The notes: generated from the sequence alone by a model not told the origin. DNA of 64,000 nucleotides from Delphinapterus leucas (GCF_002288925.2 NW_022098026.1:21887432-21951431); one strand, 5' to 3'. Counted from the first letter of the stretch, positions 34,067-45,594 are shown. Numbers and translations are program-made.

Positions 34067-34576
34067 CGTCAGCATTCTCCAGAGAAACAGAACCAACAGG
34101 ATAGAGATGTATTCAAGAGGAGACTTATAGGGCTTCCCTGGTGGCAGTGGTTGAGAGTTCACCTGCCGATGCAGGGGACACGGGTTCATGCCCTGGTCCG
34201 GGAAGATCCCACATGCCGCGGAGCGGCTGGGCGCGTGAGCCATGGCTGCTGAGCCTGCGCGTCCGGAGCCTGTGCTCCAAAACGGGAGAGGCCACAACAG
34301 TGAGAGGCCCGTACCGCAAAAAAAAAAAAAAAAAAAAAAAAAGAGTAGACTTATTATCGGAATTGGTTCAACTGTTATGAATGAAGGCTGAGAAGCCCCA
34401 CGATCTGCGACCTGCAACCAGGAGAGCCAGTGGTATAATCCAGGCTGAGTCTCAGCCCCTGAGAATCGAGGGACCTCTGGTGTAATTTTCTGAGTCCAAG
34501 GCCCGAGAACCAGAAGCTCTGATGTCCTAGGGCAGGAGAAGAAGGAAGTCTCAGATCGAGAAGAAAGAGAGATTCT
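34067..34576 (-). mobile_element. ERVL-type (MLT2-like) LTR, split by a CHR-2-like SINE
   Basis: 'CAGCATTCTCCAGAGAAACA' and 'GAACCAACAGGATAGAGATG' on the left, and 'GCTGAGAAGCCCCACGATCT' and 'CCGAGAACCAGAAGCTCTGA' on the right, fit a reverse-complement LTR. Family assignment is tentative. The CHR at 34129-34340 lies within it. Confidence 0.6.
34129..34340 (+). mobile_element. CHR-2-like SINE with target-site duplication
   Basis: 'GGGCTTCCCTGGTGGCAGTG', box B-like 'GGACACGGGTTCATGCCC', 'GAGCCTGCGCGTCCGGAGCC' and about 20 A residues. AAGAGGAGACTTAT (34115-34128) matches AAGAGTAGACTTAT (34341-34354) at 13 of 14. Confidence 0.95.
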
Positions 34577-35940
34577 GGTTCAAGATGGCGACACAGGAGG
34601 AGCCTGGGCTCACCTCCTCCCATGGAAACTGTGAATCTGCAGCTACATCAAATCAAACAGGACAGGCTGGGACACAATCTCGCCAAAAACCCCGTCCCCG
34701 GCACGGCCACCCACAATCAGGAGGGAACTGAAAACCCAGAGCTCCCTGTGGAGCAGAGTTTGAAGCCCACATAGAGCAGCCCAGCTTTCAAGACCTGGTC
34801 CTGAGAGACAGTCCCCCAAAACATCTAGCTTAGAAAACCAACAGGGCTTCTGTCCACGAGACCGCAAGGCTATACCCATCTGGGAAACTGTTAGGGGAAA
34901 CACTGACCAAATCCTCCCGCCCTGGCCAGGCCCGACAGTAACCACTTGCATGAGTTACCTTACAACATGAGGTCCTGGTAAGGAACGCGGAACTTACAAG
35001 CTACCGCCCACCGAAAGAATTCAGGAAAGGTCAAAAGGAGAGACGAGACGCCAGTCTGTATGTCCTACCAACCTGCCAAAATTCTTCTCACTGGAATCCA
35101 TCTTAGCTGAGCGATGCACGCACCACCAGGAAGGATCCTGCGTCAGAAATGATTGGCCAGATGCAACCCGGAAACTACCCTCATTACCATAAAACCCGAG
35201 ACTGCGAGTCACGTGGCAGAGCAGTTCTGCTGGGTTCCCTGACCCTGCTTCTTTCTGTCCCGCGCGCCTTTTCCCAATAAAGTCTCTTGCTTTGTCAGCA
35301 CATGTGTCTCCTCGGACAATTCATTTCTCAGTGTTAGACTAGAGCCCACTCTGGGCCCTGGAAGGGGGTCCACCTTCCTGCAACAAAACAGCTCTTAAAG
35401 GGCTCACGCTCAAACTCACCCAGTTAGGGCTCAGTGAAGAGGCAGCCTATGGAGAGCAGCCCAGACTTCATGTGAAGGAGGCTCATTTGCTCATCTTAAG
35501 GTGTCGGTCTGAGGAACATGAATCTAATTCAGCACACATGTAGGGGCCTGCTGGCTGGCAGGCACCATCTTCAAGCTCTAGGCAGTGGAGGCATCTTTTT
35601 AAAAAACGTCTCTTTTTAAAAACGTTACGCTTTTTAACCTTTTCTTTTCTTTTCTTTTTTCCTGTGGGCACTATCTATATGCTTTCCTTCTGCCTCATCC
35701 CAGCTGACAGGTGCCATCTTTGAGCTCTAGCTGGCAGGATCCACTTTTTCTTTCTTTTTTTCTTTGGTTTTCTCTTTCTTTTTCCTCTCTATGTGTGCAT
35801 TTTCTTCTGTATGTGTGAATGTGTTGAAGTATACGTAACACCATGTTGATAGAATGTTCTGTCTGGGTTCTGGTTGGGGCCCCCAAGGCCAAGAATAAAA
35901 CCCTGTGTACTAGGTACTCCACAGGACTGGCAAGGGCAGC
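34577..35940 (+). mobile_element. L1 5'-region-like block, split by a solo ERV1-type LTR
   Basis: Begins 'GGTTCAAGATGGCGACACAG', and later has 'AAAACATCTAGCTTAGAAAA', 'CAGCTCTTAAAGGGCTCACG' and 'CTCATTTGCTCATCTTAAGG', the pattern of a 5' UTR in artiodactyl-type L1s. The later part is T-rich with two similar 'GGCACCATCTTCAAGCTCTA' units. No ORF1 or ORF2 follows. L1 assignment is inference; an LTR-element internal region is the alternative. Confidence 0.45.
34889..35385 (+). mobile_element. Solo ERV1-type LTR with AAAC target-site duplication
   Basis: 497 bp, starts TGTTAGGGG and ends CTGCAACA, flanked by AAAC on both sides (34885-34888 and 35386-35389). A poly(A) signal 'CCCAATAAAGTCTCTTGC' lies about 110 bp before the 3' end, which fits a U3-R-U5 layout on the plus strand. 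A 4-bp duplication and TG...CA ends are typical of gammaretrovirus-like class I elements. No internal viral genes remain; a solo LTR arises by recombination between two LTRs. Confidence 0.9.
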
Positions 35941-36199
35941 CACTGAAAATTAGCCCTTCATCCCCTCCAGGGTATAAAGGATGTGAGGCTGAAAAGATTT
36001 AGGGAACTTGTTGCTGCTGCAGGGAACATGGGGCCTCTTCTCTTGGCCATTTGTGGAAGAACTGGGGAGGAAGTTGACCTCCATCTTACAACAAATGAAA
36101 GAGGGGGACTCCAAGAGGACAGCACAGAGAACTTGTTACCTCTCCTGGAGTTTGGAGGTACAACATGTGTTGGGGTGTGACACATTTTTTAGTAACTCA
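35941..36199. other. Unique sequence
   Basis: Nothing recognised. Frames at 35958-36298 on both strands lack motifs. Confidence 0.35.
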
Positions 36200-36295
36200 C
36201 TGATTCATTCATTCATTCAACCAAAACTGACTGAGCCAACCAGCATATATTATGCATTGTGCTGGGTGCTGGATTCTAGGCCTCTTGTTTTTTGT
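36200..36295 (-). mobile_element. L2 3' end
   Basis: 'GATTCATTCATTCATTCAAC' then 'TTGTGCTGGGTGCTGGATTC' is the reverse-complement L2 tail. Confidence 0.65.
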
Positions 36296-36299
36296 TAAA

Positions 36300-36870
36300 C
36301 CTTTTAGTAATCTAATTATTAGAATAAGGGAGTAGACCGCTGTTGTTTGCCTTCCCCAAATCCATCCCTGCTTATTCTGGATAAAGCCCCTAATTTGAAC
36401 TAGGGAATTTCCCTTGCGCCCACCTCACAGGACGTGCACTTCACTTCTCCTTCAACTGAAGCCCATCAGTGGCTCTTATTCCCATGATCATTGTGATTGA
36501 TTCAGGAATGAGCACATGAACCTAACAGACCAATGAGATACAATAAAATGTTGGCTGGCAGTCCTTGAGCAGAGACAGTTTCTCTTTTTCACTAGATGTG
36601 ACTTGAGAATAAGCAGGAGCTGGAGCAGATGCAGCCATATTGCTACTATGAGAAACCTGGGAATTGAGTCACTATAAGAAAGAAAGGAAAAGAAAGAAAG
36701 AAAAAAAGAAAGAACGAACGAACGAAAGAAAGAAAGAAAGGCTGGTGATATTGCTTGAACCCAGGATGAAACCATAACTGAAGCTAGCCTTACCCTTGTA
36801 TTATTTATATCCATAAACTAATCATTCTCATTTTGCTTAAGTCACCGAATTTATGGGATACCACTTGCAA
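36300..36870. mobile_element. Possible old interspersed repeat, family unknown
   Basis: The composition and blocks such as 'GAGCACATGAACCTAACAGA' and 'TTTTGCTTAAGTCACC' resemble an ancient LTR or DNA element. A GAAA microsatellite sits inside. No ends were found. Confidence 0.3.
36677..36740 (+). repeat. (GAAA)n microsatellite with GAAC variants
   Basis: About 16 tetranucleotide units, including three GAAC units in the middle. Purine-only strand. Confidence 0.95.
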
Positions 36871-38055
36871 GAAAAAAATGCCCTTGTATTGATACATCCT
36901 CTGTTCTACTTCCTGTTCTCAACTCTAAAATGTTGAAAGCTTGAATTTAAATTCTCAAAATTGAATTTGAGACTCAAAGAGGAAAGATAATACGATCATC
37001 TAATACATTTAATACTATACATACATTTGATTTCAAATATGATAAATATGAGTTTACATCTTCAAATATGCCTAAACTAGAAGTTTCAATCAAAACACCC
37101 TTGCGACAAGGAAAGTGTGATAAAGCAATTAAGAATGATGAGAATGCTTTCCATTCTCTTTTAAGCTTCTTTAATTAACCCTCTTGTTACTTTCCGGCTA
37201 TTCACCTAATCTGACAATAGGGGTCTAGAGCGGACATGCTTGAAGGGTAACAGAAGAGAAAAAAGTCAGCATTTATTCTGACACTTAAACATCTGTCAGA
37301 TGCCTCTGATCTGATGAAGGAACTTTGATTTTAGCTAGGATTTTTCATTTTTGCATTCTCTTCAGAGTCTTTGCCTTCAATAACACACTAGAACACATCT
37401 TGTCTTATACTTAACATCTGGAATGAGGAAAGATTTCCCAAAGGACCCTCGACTGCCTTATGCTCCCCTGGAGGAAATTCCCTGAGAGTTAGGCTGACAG
37501 TGTGTTAAACAGGCATCACTCATCTCTGTGACAGTTCAGCGTCTCACCACATTTGAGAATAAAAGAATGAGGGCCAAAAAGAATGAAACAAAGCTTGAAT
37601 CAAAATCCTACTATCTCATTTCAAAATTTAGGATTCTGCAACCAAGGTGGAAATGGCCTAACTTGCAGGCATTCTCTGTGCAATACCATCCTAAATAACT
37701 CTCTCATTGATTTGATCTTCCCTCAGTATGCCAAAAAAAGTGACCCAAATAACCTTTCTTAATTCCAGCCCTTATCAAACATGGCTGGGCTTGATTCCTC
37801 AATCCCAAAACATACTAGCAATGTGCCTATTTGGTCACAAAAGGGAGAATTTTCTTCTACAACATTTTCTTTTCCCTTTATAATTAATACCGGTCATATT
37901 TAACCTTTTGTCTCAGCCAGCTCTTTGAGACTGATGAAACCCAGACCCTCTTTCCAGAAAAATGCACATAATACAAGAAATTTTTTTCAAATTTCAGTGT
38001 TTCATGGGTCCTCTGAAGCCTATGCATAGTCTTTTTAGGTTAAGATTCCTGGATT
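36871..38055. other. Unique AT-rich sequence
   Basis: Nothing recognised over 1.2 kb. Confidence 0.4.
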
Positions 38056-38058
38056 ATT

Positions 38059-38175
38059 GGGAATTCCCTGGTGGTCCAGTGGTTAGGACTCTGTGCTTTC
38101 ATTGTCAAGGGCCTGGGTTCAATCCGTCTGGGGAACTAAGATCCCGCAAACCACATGGCTAAAAAAAAAAACAAA
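38059..38175 (+). mobile_element. Short tRNA-derived SINE of the wider CHR/Bov-tA type
   Basis: 'GGGAATTCCCTGGTGGTCCA', 'GCCTGGGTTCAATCCGTCTG' (box B-like) and 'GGGGAACTAAGATCCCGC', then poly-A. Only the tRNA-like portion is present, unlike the CHR copies elsewhere. Confidence 0.85.
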
Positions 38176-38178
38176 AAC

Positions 38179-38204
38179 ATATATATATGTGTGTGTGTGT
38201 GTGC

Positions 38205-38241
<37 letters not shown>

Positions 38242-38267
38242 CGTGTGTGTGTATACATATATATATT
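38179..38267 (+). repeat. (TA)n/(TG)n compound microsatellite
   Basis: Alternating TA and TG blocks directly after the SINE A-tail: an almost unbroken 89-bp alternating purine-pyrimidine tract. It probably grew from the SINE tail. Confidence 0.97.
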
Positions 38268-38284
38268 CCTAGATTATAGACTAA

Positions 38285-38400
38285 TACATTTTTTCCCATT
38301 TTATTCATCCATTCATTCATTCACGCACTCATTTATTCACCCAGCCAAATATGTAGCTCATGATACACCAAACACTGTCCTAAGTCCTTTGCAGTCATGT
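38285..38400 (-). mobile_element. L2 3' end
   Basis: 'ATCCATTCATTCATTCACGC' then 'CACCAAACACTGTCCTAAGT' read as the reverse-complement L2 tail. Confidence 0.65.
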
Positions 38401-38639
38401 GAACTTCTTTTGCACCCAGGTGATTTTGTGGGGACCCACAGGCTCTGGAGGGGTAAGTGTCACTCTCTGTGCTCCGGCACAGTGCCATTCTGTGCACTGG
38501 GAAAGAGGTTCTCCTCGCTCTGCAGAAAGGTAAGTTACCTTGTTTGATGCACTCCTGTAACATTGTTTCCCTCTGGGTGGATAGTCCCATGTAGCTCTGT
38601 GAGAGCATTTTTCCTAGCAACACAGGGTTTTGGAGAAAA

Positions 38640-38880
38640 CACCAGACCCCAGGTCAGAAGGTTTGAATTTGGCCCCAGCAGTACTGTTCAGCCACACTGA
38701 CCTGGGCAAGTCACTTCTCTCTAACTCAATTTCCTGCTCCGTGAGATGGAGCTAATAACGACTGCCTCACATCACCTCTTTCTGGGAGGGTGAGTAGAAA
38801 ATAACGGAACAAGAAAACGTATGTGAAAGCATTTCGTAAGCCACAAAACAAATGATTATTAGTATTATTATTGTCATTGT
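38640..38880 (+). mobile_element. MIR SINE
   Basis: 'CCTGGGCAAGTCACTTCTCT', 'CAATTTCCTGCTCCGTGAGA' and 'GCTAATAACGACTGCCTCAC' follow MIR order. The end past 38790 is decayed. Confidence 0.75.
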
Positions 38881-39209
38881 TATGCTACTGTTGTTGAAAA
38901 TCAGACCCGTATCTTCACTTTGGGCTCTATAAAGTGACAGAGAGGGGCAAGAGATCACTCTTAATCTGAATTCCAGTTTTCTATTTTGAATGCAAATCAA
39001 GTCGTTGAAACAGAGCAGGTAGCACATTTCCAAAACTGCGGGACCTCTCATGAGGCAATTCTCAGCCTCTTAGTTGTAGCGTACTACATTGGAGTGAATT
39101 ACATGCACACACCAACATTTGCCCCACGGAAACTTAGATAACTTCTAGGCATTTTAACAATGCAAGTACACTTTAACTGCCTTTCTTGAGAGTATCTTGA
39201 AAGACATTT
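38881..39209. other. Unique sequence
   Basis: Nothing recognised. Confidence 0.35.
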
Positions 39210-39665
39210 GCCGGCAGTATTAGGATTCTTTTGGTGGCAAGTAACAGAAATCAACTCTGCTTGCCTTACCTTCCAGATGAGGATTTATTTTCCAGTTACA
39301 ACAGGGTCTTGTGGATGGCACGAGATGGCCTGAGTTGCTTGGTGGTCAGGAGGGGTTGAAGCTATGAGCCAGAACCCTCAGAACTCCACCTCTCTGTGTG
39401 AGTTGCTTCCGTGGATCCTGGCTCTTTCTTATCAGATCAGCTTCCTTGGAACCTCTGGTCCCATGGCAGGCAGAATGTGGCTGTACCCAACTCCTGATTT
39501 GACATGTATGCATCCAGCACCCCAGGCAGACCTAAGCTAGCTCTCTGTCCCAATTCCACATCCCCAGAAAAGAGGCTCTGATTGGCCTGAGTTGTATCCT
39601 CTAAACAGGAACTAGATGACGGTGAGCTTGCAAGCCTGTCGTCACCTTTTCCCAAATTGAAGGGC
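39210..39665 (+). mobile_element. Unnamed old interspersed repeat, copy A
   Basis: Head 'GGTGGCAAGTAACAGAAATC' and tail block 'GCTCTGATTGGCCTGAGTTG' recur in related form at 40190-40420 and 59080-59560. The shared pattern supports one dispersed family; I could not recall its name. Confidence 0.5.
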
Positions 39666-40189
39666 AATATTAAAACAGTTCATCACTCAAGGTTCACCTT
39701 CTTATCACACATATTCCTCCAATGTGCTTCTTCAGAAAGTAAGGTGGATTCATTGAGAAATACAGTTGGTTTATCTTCAGCTTAGCTTCTCACTCATTAA
39801 ATTGGTTTGCTTTCTTCATTGTGGTCCCTTCTGGGCCACAGGAGGAACTAGAAATGCTGTCTTCTTGTTACCTGATAGACTCTCCAAACTTCTTTTCAAT
39901 ATTCTTTTTTTACTAAGTGACAATCATGTGACTAGCCTTGACATGTTTCCTGTTCTAAAGGAATTTACCATTGATTTAGCCTTGGGTTGGAATAATTTAT
40001 GGCACTCACGTGACCTTGCAAGGCCACTGTAGAACCTAAGAAGTGGGTGAATCTGTGTCTCAGCTGGAACTGGGATCATACACCGTTGAATGTTTTCTCT
40101 TCAATTTCCATTTCTGTTCTTTCTTTATATATTTTGCTTGTCTTACTGCCTGCAGGCTTTTTCACATAGTAGAAGCATGGCTGTTGATA
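39666..40189. other. Unique sequence
   Basis: The frame at 39766-40032 (+) has no motif. Nothing else recognised. Confidence 0.35.
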
Positions 40190-40420
40190 TTCCTCAAGCT
40201 TTGTGGCTAAGAGCTTCACTTACGTCCAGGAGAAAATGACTTTATTATCTAGAACTCAAGTCCAAAACACCCAAGACTGTTCTGATTGGCTAATGCAAGT
40301 CACATGCCTCCTCTGGACAAATCAACTGTGACAGGTGGAATACTTTGAACAATGTATAGGGATGTAATGTGGAAATGAGGGGCAGACAAAACAATGTATC
40401 TAGCCAATGTATACACATAC
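40190..40420 (+). mobile_element. Unnamed old interspersed repeat, copy B (tail part)
   Basis: 'GAAAATGACTTTATTATCTA' and 'TTCTGATTGGCTAATGCAAG' parallel copy A. Decayed. Confidence 0.4.
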
Positions 40421-41039
40421 CACCTCTTCCTTCATGTTTCTGCCATGGTCCCTACCATCTCAATCCTCCATACAGTAGAGAGAAAACACTGACAAAGTAA
40501 AACGAGGAAAGTCAGACCCTGCACGTCTGCTAGGAGGTACATCAAAGGCATCTGTGTGAAGTACCCAAATTCTCAGCTTCTTACCCCTGTGTGATTAAAG
40601 CTCATTCATGGTATCAGATTCACAACATTTGGAGAGTTCCATCTGGTTCTTTCTTCTCCCCTCCCTTCTCTAAATCTCTGGAGGAAAAAGATACTGCTCA
40701 CTGTAAGGAAATGAGGAAAAGCTAAGTCTCTGCTGGAATCATGGTCAGAGAAGAGCTATATTTAAACAACTGCTGTCTTAGTGCCCACAAACATTCCCTT
40801 TCAGGGTATTTTCCTTTAGAAAAAGAAAGAAAGACTTTAGACAAAAAGTAAGGGCTTTAGGAAATGAATCTCAAATGGTAGGATTTCAGGTGTCATCAAC
40901 AGGCAGCGGCATGGTGATGATTTGAATGAGCAAAAGGCAGAACCCTCCAGTCACTCCTCAGATCACAGCAGGATAGGAAAACTAAGGAGATATCGCATCA
41001 GAGCAGGACGAGTAGAGAATATTTCACAGTAACTTTTTT
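40421..41039. other. Unique sequence
   Basis: Nothing recognised. Confidence 0.35.
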
Positions 41040-41455
41040 TTCATTTTGATTTTTATCTCTTTATTTTTTAAATTGAGGTAATATTGGTTTATTTTTTAAA
41101 TTTTTATTGGAGTATAGTTGATTTACAATGTTGTGCTAGTTTCAAGTGTACAGTAAAGTGAATCAGGTATACACATACATATACCCACTCTGTTTTAGAT
41201 TCTTTTCCCATATAGGTCATTACAGAGTGTTGAATAGCATTCCCTGTGCTCATACAGTAGGTCTTTATTAGTTATCTATTTTATATATAGTAGTGTGTAT
41301 ATGTCCATCCCAGTCTCCCAATTATCCCTCCCCACTCCCCTTCCCCGCCTCCCCATAACCATTAAGTTTGTTCTCTACATCTGTGACTCTATTTCTGTTT
41401 TGTAAATAAGTTCATTTGTACCATTTTTTTACTTCCACATAGATAACATTATATA
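41040..41455 (-). mobile_element. L1 3' UTR (cetartiodactyl type)
   Basis: Starts T-rich, then 'TATAGTTGATTTACAATGTT' and 'GAATAGCATTCCCTGTGCTC', the reverse complement of the 3' UTR also seen at 28850-29073. Ends with 'CATTTGTACCATTTTTTTAC'. 5'-truncated. Confidence 0.9.
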
Positions 41456-41478
41456 AGTTTCGTGTGGACAACGTTATA

Positions 41479-41619
41479 CAGTTGACCCTTGAACAACACA
41501 GGTTTGAACTATGCAGGCCCACTTGTATGTGGATAATTTTCAAAAAATATGTAATACAATACTACATGATCCATGGTGGGTTAGCACCCCTAGGCCCCGC
41601 TTTATTCAAGGGTGAACTG
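41479..41619 (+). mobile_element. pogo/Tigger-type MITE, internally deleted
   Basis: Ends 'CAGTTGACCCTTGAACAAC' and 'TTCAAGGGTGAACTG' are flanked by TA on both sides. It matches 4022-4229 but lacks about 65 bp of the middle. Confidence 0.9.
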
Positions 41620-41621
41620 TA

Positions 41622-42349
41622 TTTAGACTTCTGTATACACTACAGGGTGCTCACCACCAAAAGTTTTGTTTCCATCTGTCACCATACGCTTGGTCTCCCT
41701 TACCCCTTTTGCCCTCCACCCATAGTAACTATTTCTGAGGGGGTGGTGCAAGGAGTAATTGTTACTTCATTTCCCAGTACTAAAATATGACATCACATAC
41801 AAATCGTGGCCTGTATTTTATACCTGAGTATATGTAAGTACTTTAGACTTTCAAGGTGAAGGAAATCAGTCAGGTTGATGTGTTCGTTTTGCAGATGCAA
41901 TTAAGGGGCCCACAATGACCTTTTACGTGAGAATCAATTTTTTTTTTTGAGTTTCTATTTACTGTTGATTAAGAACCAGTCATTTTACAACTCTGTTGAG
42001 TTAGAGGTTAACTTACAGAAAAATGATCAAGTACAATGTTTTTCCCTTCCATCTGGTAGAAAAAACTAATCCAGAAATCTATGGCTTTATTATCCTAAAG
42101 GACATTCACCAGTTTTGTAACCAATTGAGCATTCTTATTCTCAGCCTTACTTATTTTTTTCTACTCCCTATAAAATCCCAGTTTTTCATATCATCTGTGG
42201 AACTTGCTTTGTCATTCTTGTAGTGCTCTCATGAATACATTAAACGTATTCTTGTATTCTCTCACGAATACGTGAAACCTTGACAAGTGCTCACTGTTTG
42301 CGTTAAAATAATGTTTTAATATGTTGACAATAATAACTTGGTTTCCCTC
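41622..42349. other. Unique sequence
   Basis: Near 42230-42275 a local near-repeat of 'TCATGAATACATTAAACGTA' and 'TCACGAATACGTGAAAC' occurs. Nothing else recognised. Confidence 0.35.
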
Positions 42350-42515
42350 TGGGCTCCAATTTCCTATTCCTTACTTCCTTTCCAAATCCCTGGCCAGCTT
42401 TTTCAAAAGGTAGATTCTGGGTCCCTCCCCAGAAATTCTGATTCAGTGAGATATTGGGGAATAAGTATTTTTAAATGTTCCTCTTGTGATTCTAATACAT
42501 TACTAAATTGGACTC
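42350..42515 (+). mobile_element. MER20/MER5-type hAT relic
   Basis: 'TTCTGGGTCCCTCCCCAGAA' then 'ATTCTGATTCAGTGAGATAT' and 'TCCTCTTGTGATTCTAATAC' follow the non-autonomous hAT pattern. Terminal repeats not preserved. Confidence 0.6.
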
Positions 42516-42894
42516 AATACCTTGATATTATTAACAGTAATATTAACAGTAATAATAAAACTACTACATTTACTACATCAGATCATAGTAACAATACCAA
42601 CTACTGTGCATTTACTGATTATACAGCCTCTGTGCTATTTGCCCTTCATACTCATTGTGCCATTTATTTTTACCTAATCCCTATCCAAACCCTAGAGATA
42701 AAGAAGCCCCTTGGAAAGCTACATTCGTTTTTTAAGGCTACAAGGCTAGATACTAGGATACAGAAAGAATGCCTTATAAAGTAAAAATAACACTAGCTGA
42801 CTTTAATCAAGCCCTTTCTCTTTGCCAAGGTAACTGCTAAGGAAATGACACTTGGGTGCTCATCACTTTGCCCGGACCGAAATTCAATGTTTTT
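42516..42894. other. Unique sequence
   Basis: The frame at 42338-42784 (+) runs from the hAT relic into AT-rich DNA (Asn/Thr-rich) and is not a gene. Confidence 0.4.
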
Positions 42895-43030
42895 GCCTGA
42901 TCCATCAGTTAATTAGTTCATCCAAACAGCATTTGTCAACTACTGCCATTTTCTAGTTACTGCCCTAGGGACACTGGGGAACAAAGTATCTTATCTTTAA
43001 GAAACTTATCCTGCTTACAAGGCCAGGGAA
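42895..43030 (-). mobile_element. L2 3' end
   Basis: 'TTAGTTCATCCAAACAGCAT', 'GTTACTGCCCTAGGGACACT', 'GAAACTTATCCTGCTTACAA' read as the reverse-complement L2 tail. Confidence 0.6.
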
Positions 43031-45594
43031 TTAGTTTTTATCTAAAACTCAGCCCCTGGCCAACTGGGATATTCTTGTCTATACTCCCAACATTTACCTA
43101 GGATTATGACCTCCTAAATTTATGATCTTGGATGATGATGAAGGCAGAAGGGTTTGTCGAGACCTGACTACCCCTAAATCTCTTGGACGCTTTGTTAAGA
43201 GGAAATTATTTTAGGTGATATTGTCTCTGCAACGCACCCCCCCTCGACCTTTTTCTCTCACATGGAGTCTGGTGGGGTTTTTTGAAAGGTTCAGATGAAA
43301 TCTTTGGTCAATAAAGAAAGTTAGATGGTACAGGGGTCTGAAGATTTCAAGAGTTCATGGGTAGAATCCAGGAGATCTTTGAACTTGGATGGGAAAAATT
43401 ATCTTTATTTTCATTAACCTTTAACTAAAATGAATCTTTCTTTAATTATGCCTGTAGGTAATAAGCCACAGTACTATAAACAACCTGTTTCTTGTCGTCA
43501 GTACAAATCAGACTTTTTCGTATTACTTGCTATAGGCGTCTGTTAATATTGTATATACTTATCACCACTTTGATATTATATTTATTAGACTGCTAGATCG
43601 TGTTATTTAGTGCATGAGTAAAGAATCACATAATTACTACATCAGAAATTTGTTTTCTAAATATTTTGCTAACTATTTGATTTCCTTTGTAAGCCTGTAT
43701 TTTTATACATTTAAACACATTATTCTAAGAAGAGAATCCAAGGCTGTACTCCCCCACCAGCCCACACACACTAAGCTATGTAATATAGAGCAATACCAGA
43801 CACCTGACATCCACAGAAGATATTCCAAAGCTGTTGTAATTATCTAAATTTATAAATGCCACTGAGTACAGGAGGTAGGAATCTCAGTACACAAACTCCA
43901 GTGAGCAAGAAGTTTAACTCTTTTTCCATAACGTAATTCCTCCTAAGAGCCTCTTTCCATCATGAAACCCAGGATCAGTCAATTCAGTGTGCACCCCCCC
44001 TTTCGAGAGTGGTATCTGTGTTCCTGGGGGAGGGGTAGCGTAGCACCCAGGCTTTGTGGAACAGGCTTACCTGCTCCGTTTTCCTCTCCTCTCATACCCT
44101 CAGCCCCACCTGATCCCAGTCCCTCGGGCCCCAAGGGGCTGCTGGGTGGGCTTGTTCTTGGCCTGGGGCTTCTTTGATGTTGTCTCTATCTGATTGCTGA
44201 GCCCTGCCAGGTGTGTGAGGAATGTCCTGCTCTTCTCAAGCCACGCATAGAAGCTCTGCCCTTTTCTGTCCTGGGTCCATCTTCCTACAAGTACCATGTA
44301 GCTATTTCTTCTCGGGGGTCTCATCCTTTCCCGGAGCAAAACCAGAAGCAGGGCACAGCTCCTCTCTTCTCTTAGATCTCCCAAACCAAACTGGATTTTT
44401 GTCAGCCACTCCTAGAACTTCATCCACCCGGGCATAGGTTGGCAGGGTGGGGTCGAAGGGGAAGAAAGATTAAAGGGCCTTTTTTTTTTTTTTTTCAGAT
44501 ATATCCTTGAGTCTAAGCTTCCCTACTTCACTCTCTTCCTCACCTGCTCTTAATTGGAGCAACTTTCTAGTCTGGAAGGCTAGGAAGCTTTGCCCCTAAC
44601 TTCTCTACGCCCCCTCAGATCCTACAATCTGAAATGCAAACACACAGTTTTAAAAACTCAAAACCTTTGCTGTGTCTCCTCCTTCCTGAGGCAATCTCTC
44701 AGCTTGGTGGCCCAATTTAGGGAAGAGTCAAGGGATTCACAGGAAATACCAGTGAAAACACAGCAGGCAGTTCCAAATATTTTCCCACCACAAAAATATA
44801 CAAATCTGCGTCTCAAATACATGAACTACAGTTGAAAAAATTAACGTATCCATTCTCACCGTCAATGCGAAAATCTGTTAGCAAGCGGGAACTAACAACG
44901 ACGTGATGAGGCATGGGTGCTGGGTGCTTGGACAGGCTCACTGATTAGCTAAATGACTTACTTCTGTGCAACGTGCTCTCAAGTTACGGGGGAGTCAAAA
45001 TGGCGACTCCATGAAACAAAACTTGTTCCCTGTCATCCGGTACTAGGTGCTCTCTAAGCCTCAGGTTGTACGAGGTCGTCTCCCCTATAATGCTCTGGGT
45101 AAACATCCATCTTAACTCAGGGAAAATTATACAGAGTAAGGCGCTTAAGACTGAGCAGTGAGTAGGAAGGTTTTCCTGCCAAGCAGAGTCTAGGCTCTGT
45201 GGGGATGAGGGAGGGGAAAAGGAGTGGGTCTTCTACAGAAAAAGACAACAAACCTCCTCTGTCAGTGGCAGGAAAGCAGAGTCCCTGTGGTGCTGACTAG
45301 CTGCTTCCACCCCAGCTGTGGGCTGGGTCCACACTGGACTGGCTGCAGATAGGCAGCATCTGTCTCAGGAGTAGCGTCCAGCTGCCCCTGCTGCAGACCT
45401 GAGGGGCCAGGTTGGGGTTATGGCTCCCAGTCAGGCCTGCATTTCCAGTGGGCTAAGTGGCCAGGTCAGGGATGACACAACTTACCACATGACTATCTGG
45501 TAATCTTTTCACCTCATGTGGCTGAGCTTGTAGAGGGCAGAAACCATGGCCTTTCAGCCTGAGCAGGGACCAACCCACAGGAAAGGCCCTGCAG
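43031..45594. other. Long unique stretch
   Basis: 2.5 kb with no confident repeat. It includes a poly-T run (44480-44495) and a moderately GC-rich part (43940-44450) with an acceptor-like 'CTCTCATACCCTCAG' near 44102. All three frames after that acceptor contain stops before the next donor, so no coding exon is supported. Confidence 0.35.

Noticed and set aside
38481..38531. Apparent 51-bp exon between 'GGCACAG' and 'AAAG|GTAAGTT'
   Set aside because: Very short, weak pyrimidine tract, two more splice-like pairs within 60 bp and L2 remnant upstream; chance is more likely.
44103..44210. Acceptor-like CCCTCAG and donor-like GTGTGT around a GC-rich stretch
   Set aside because: All three frames contain stops between them.
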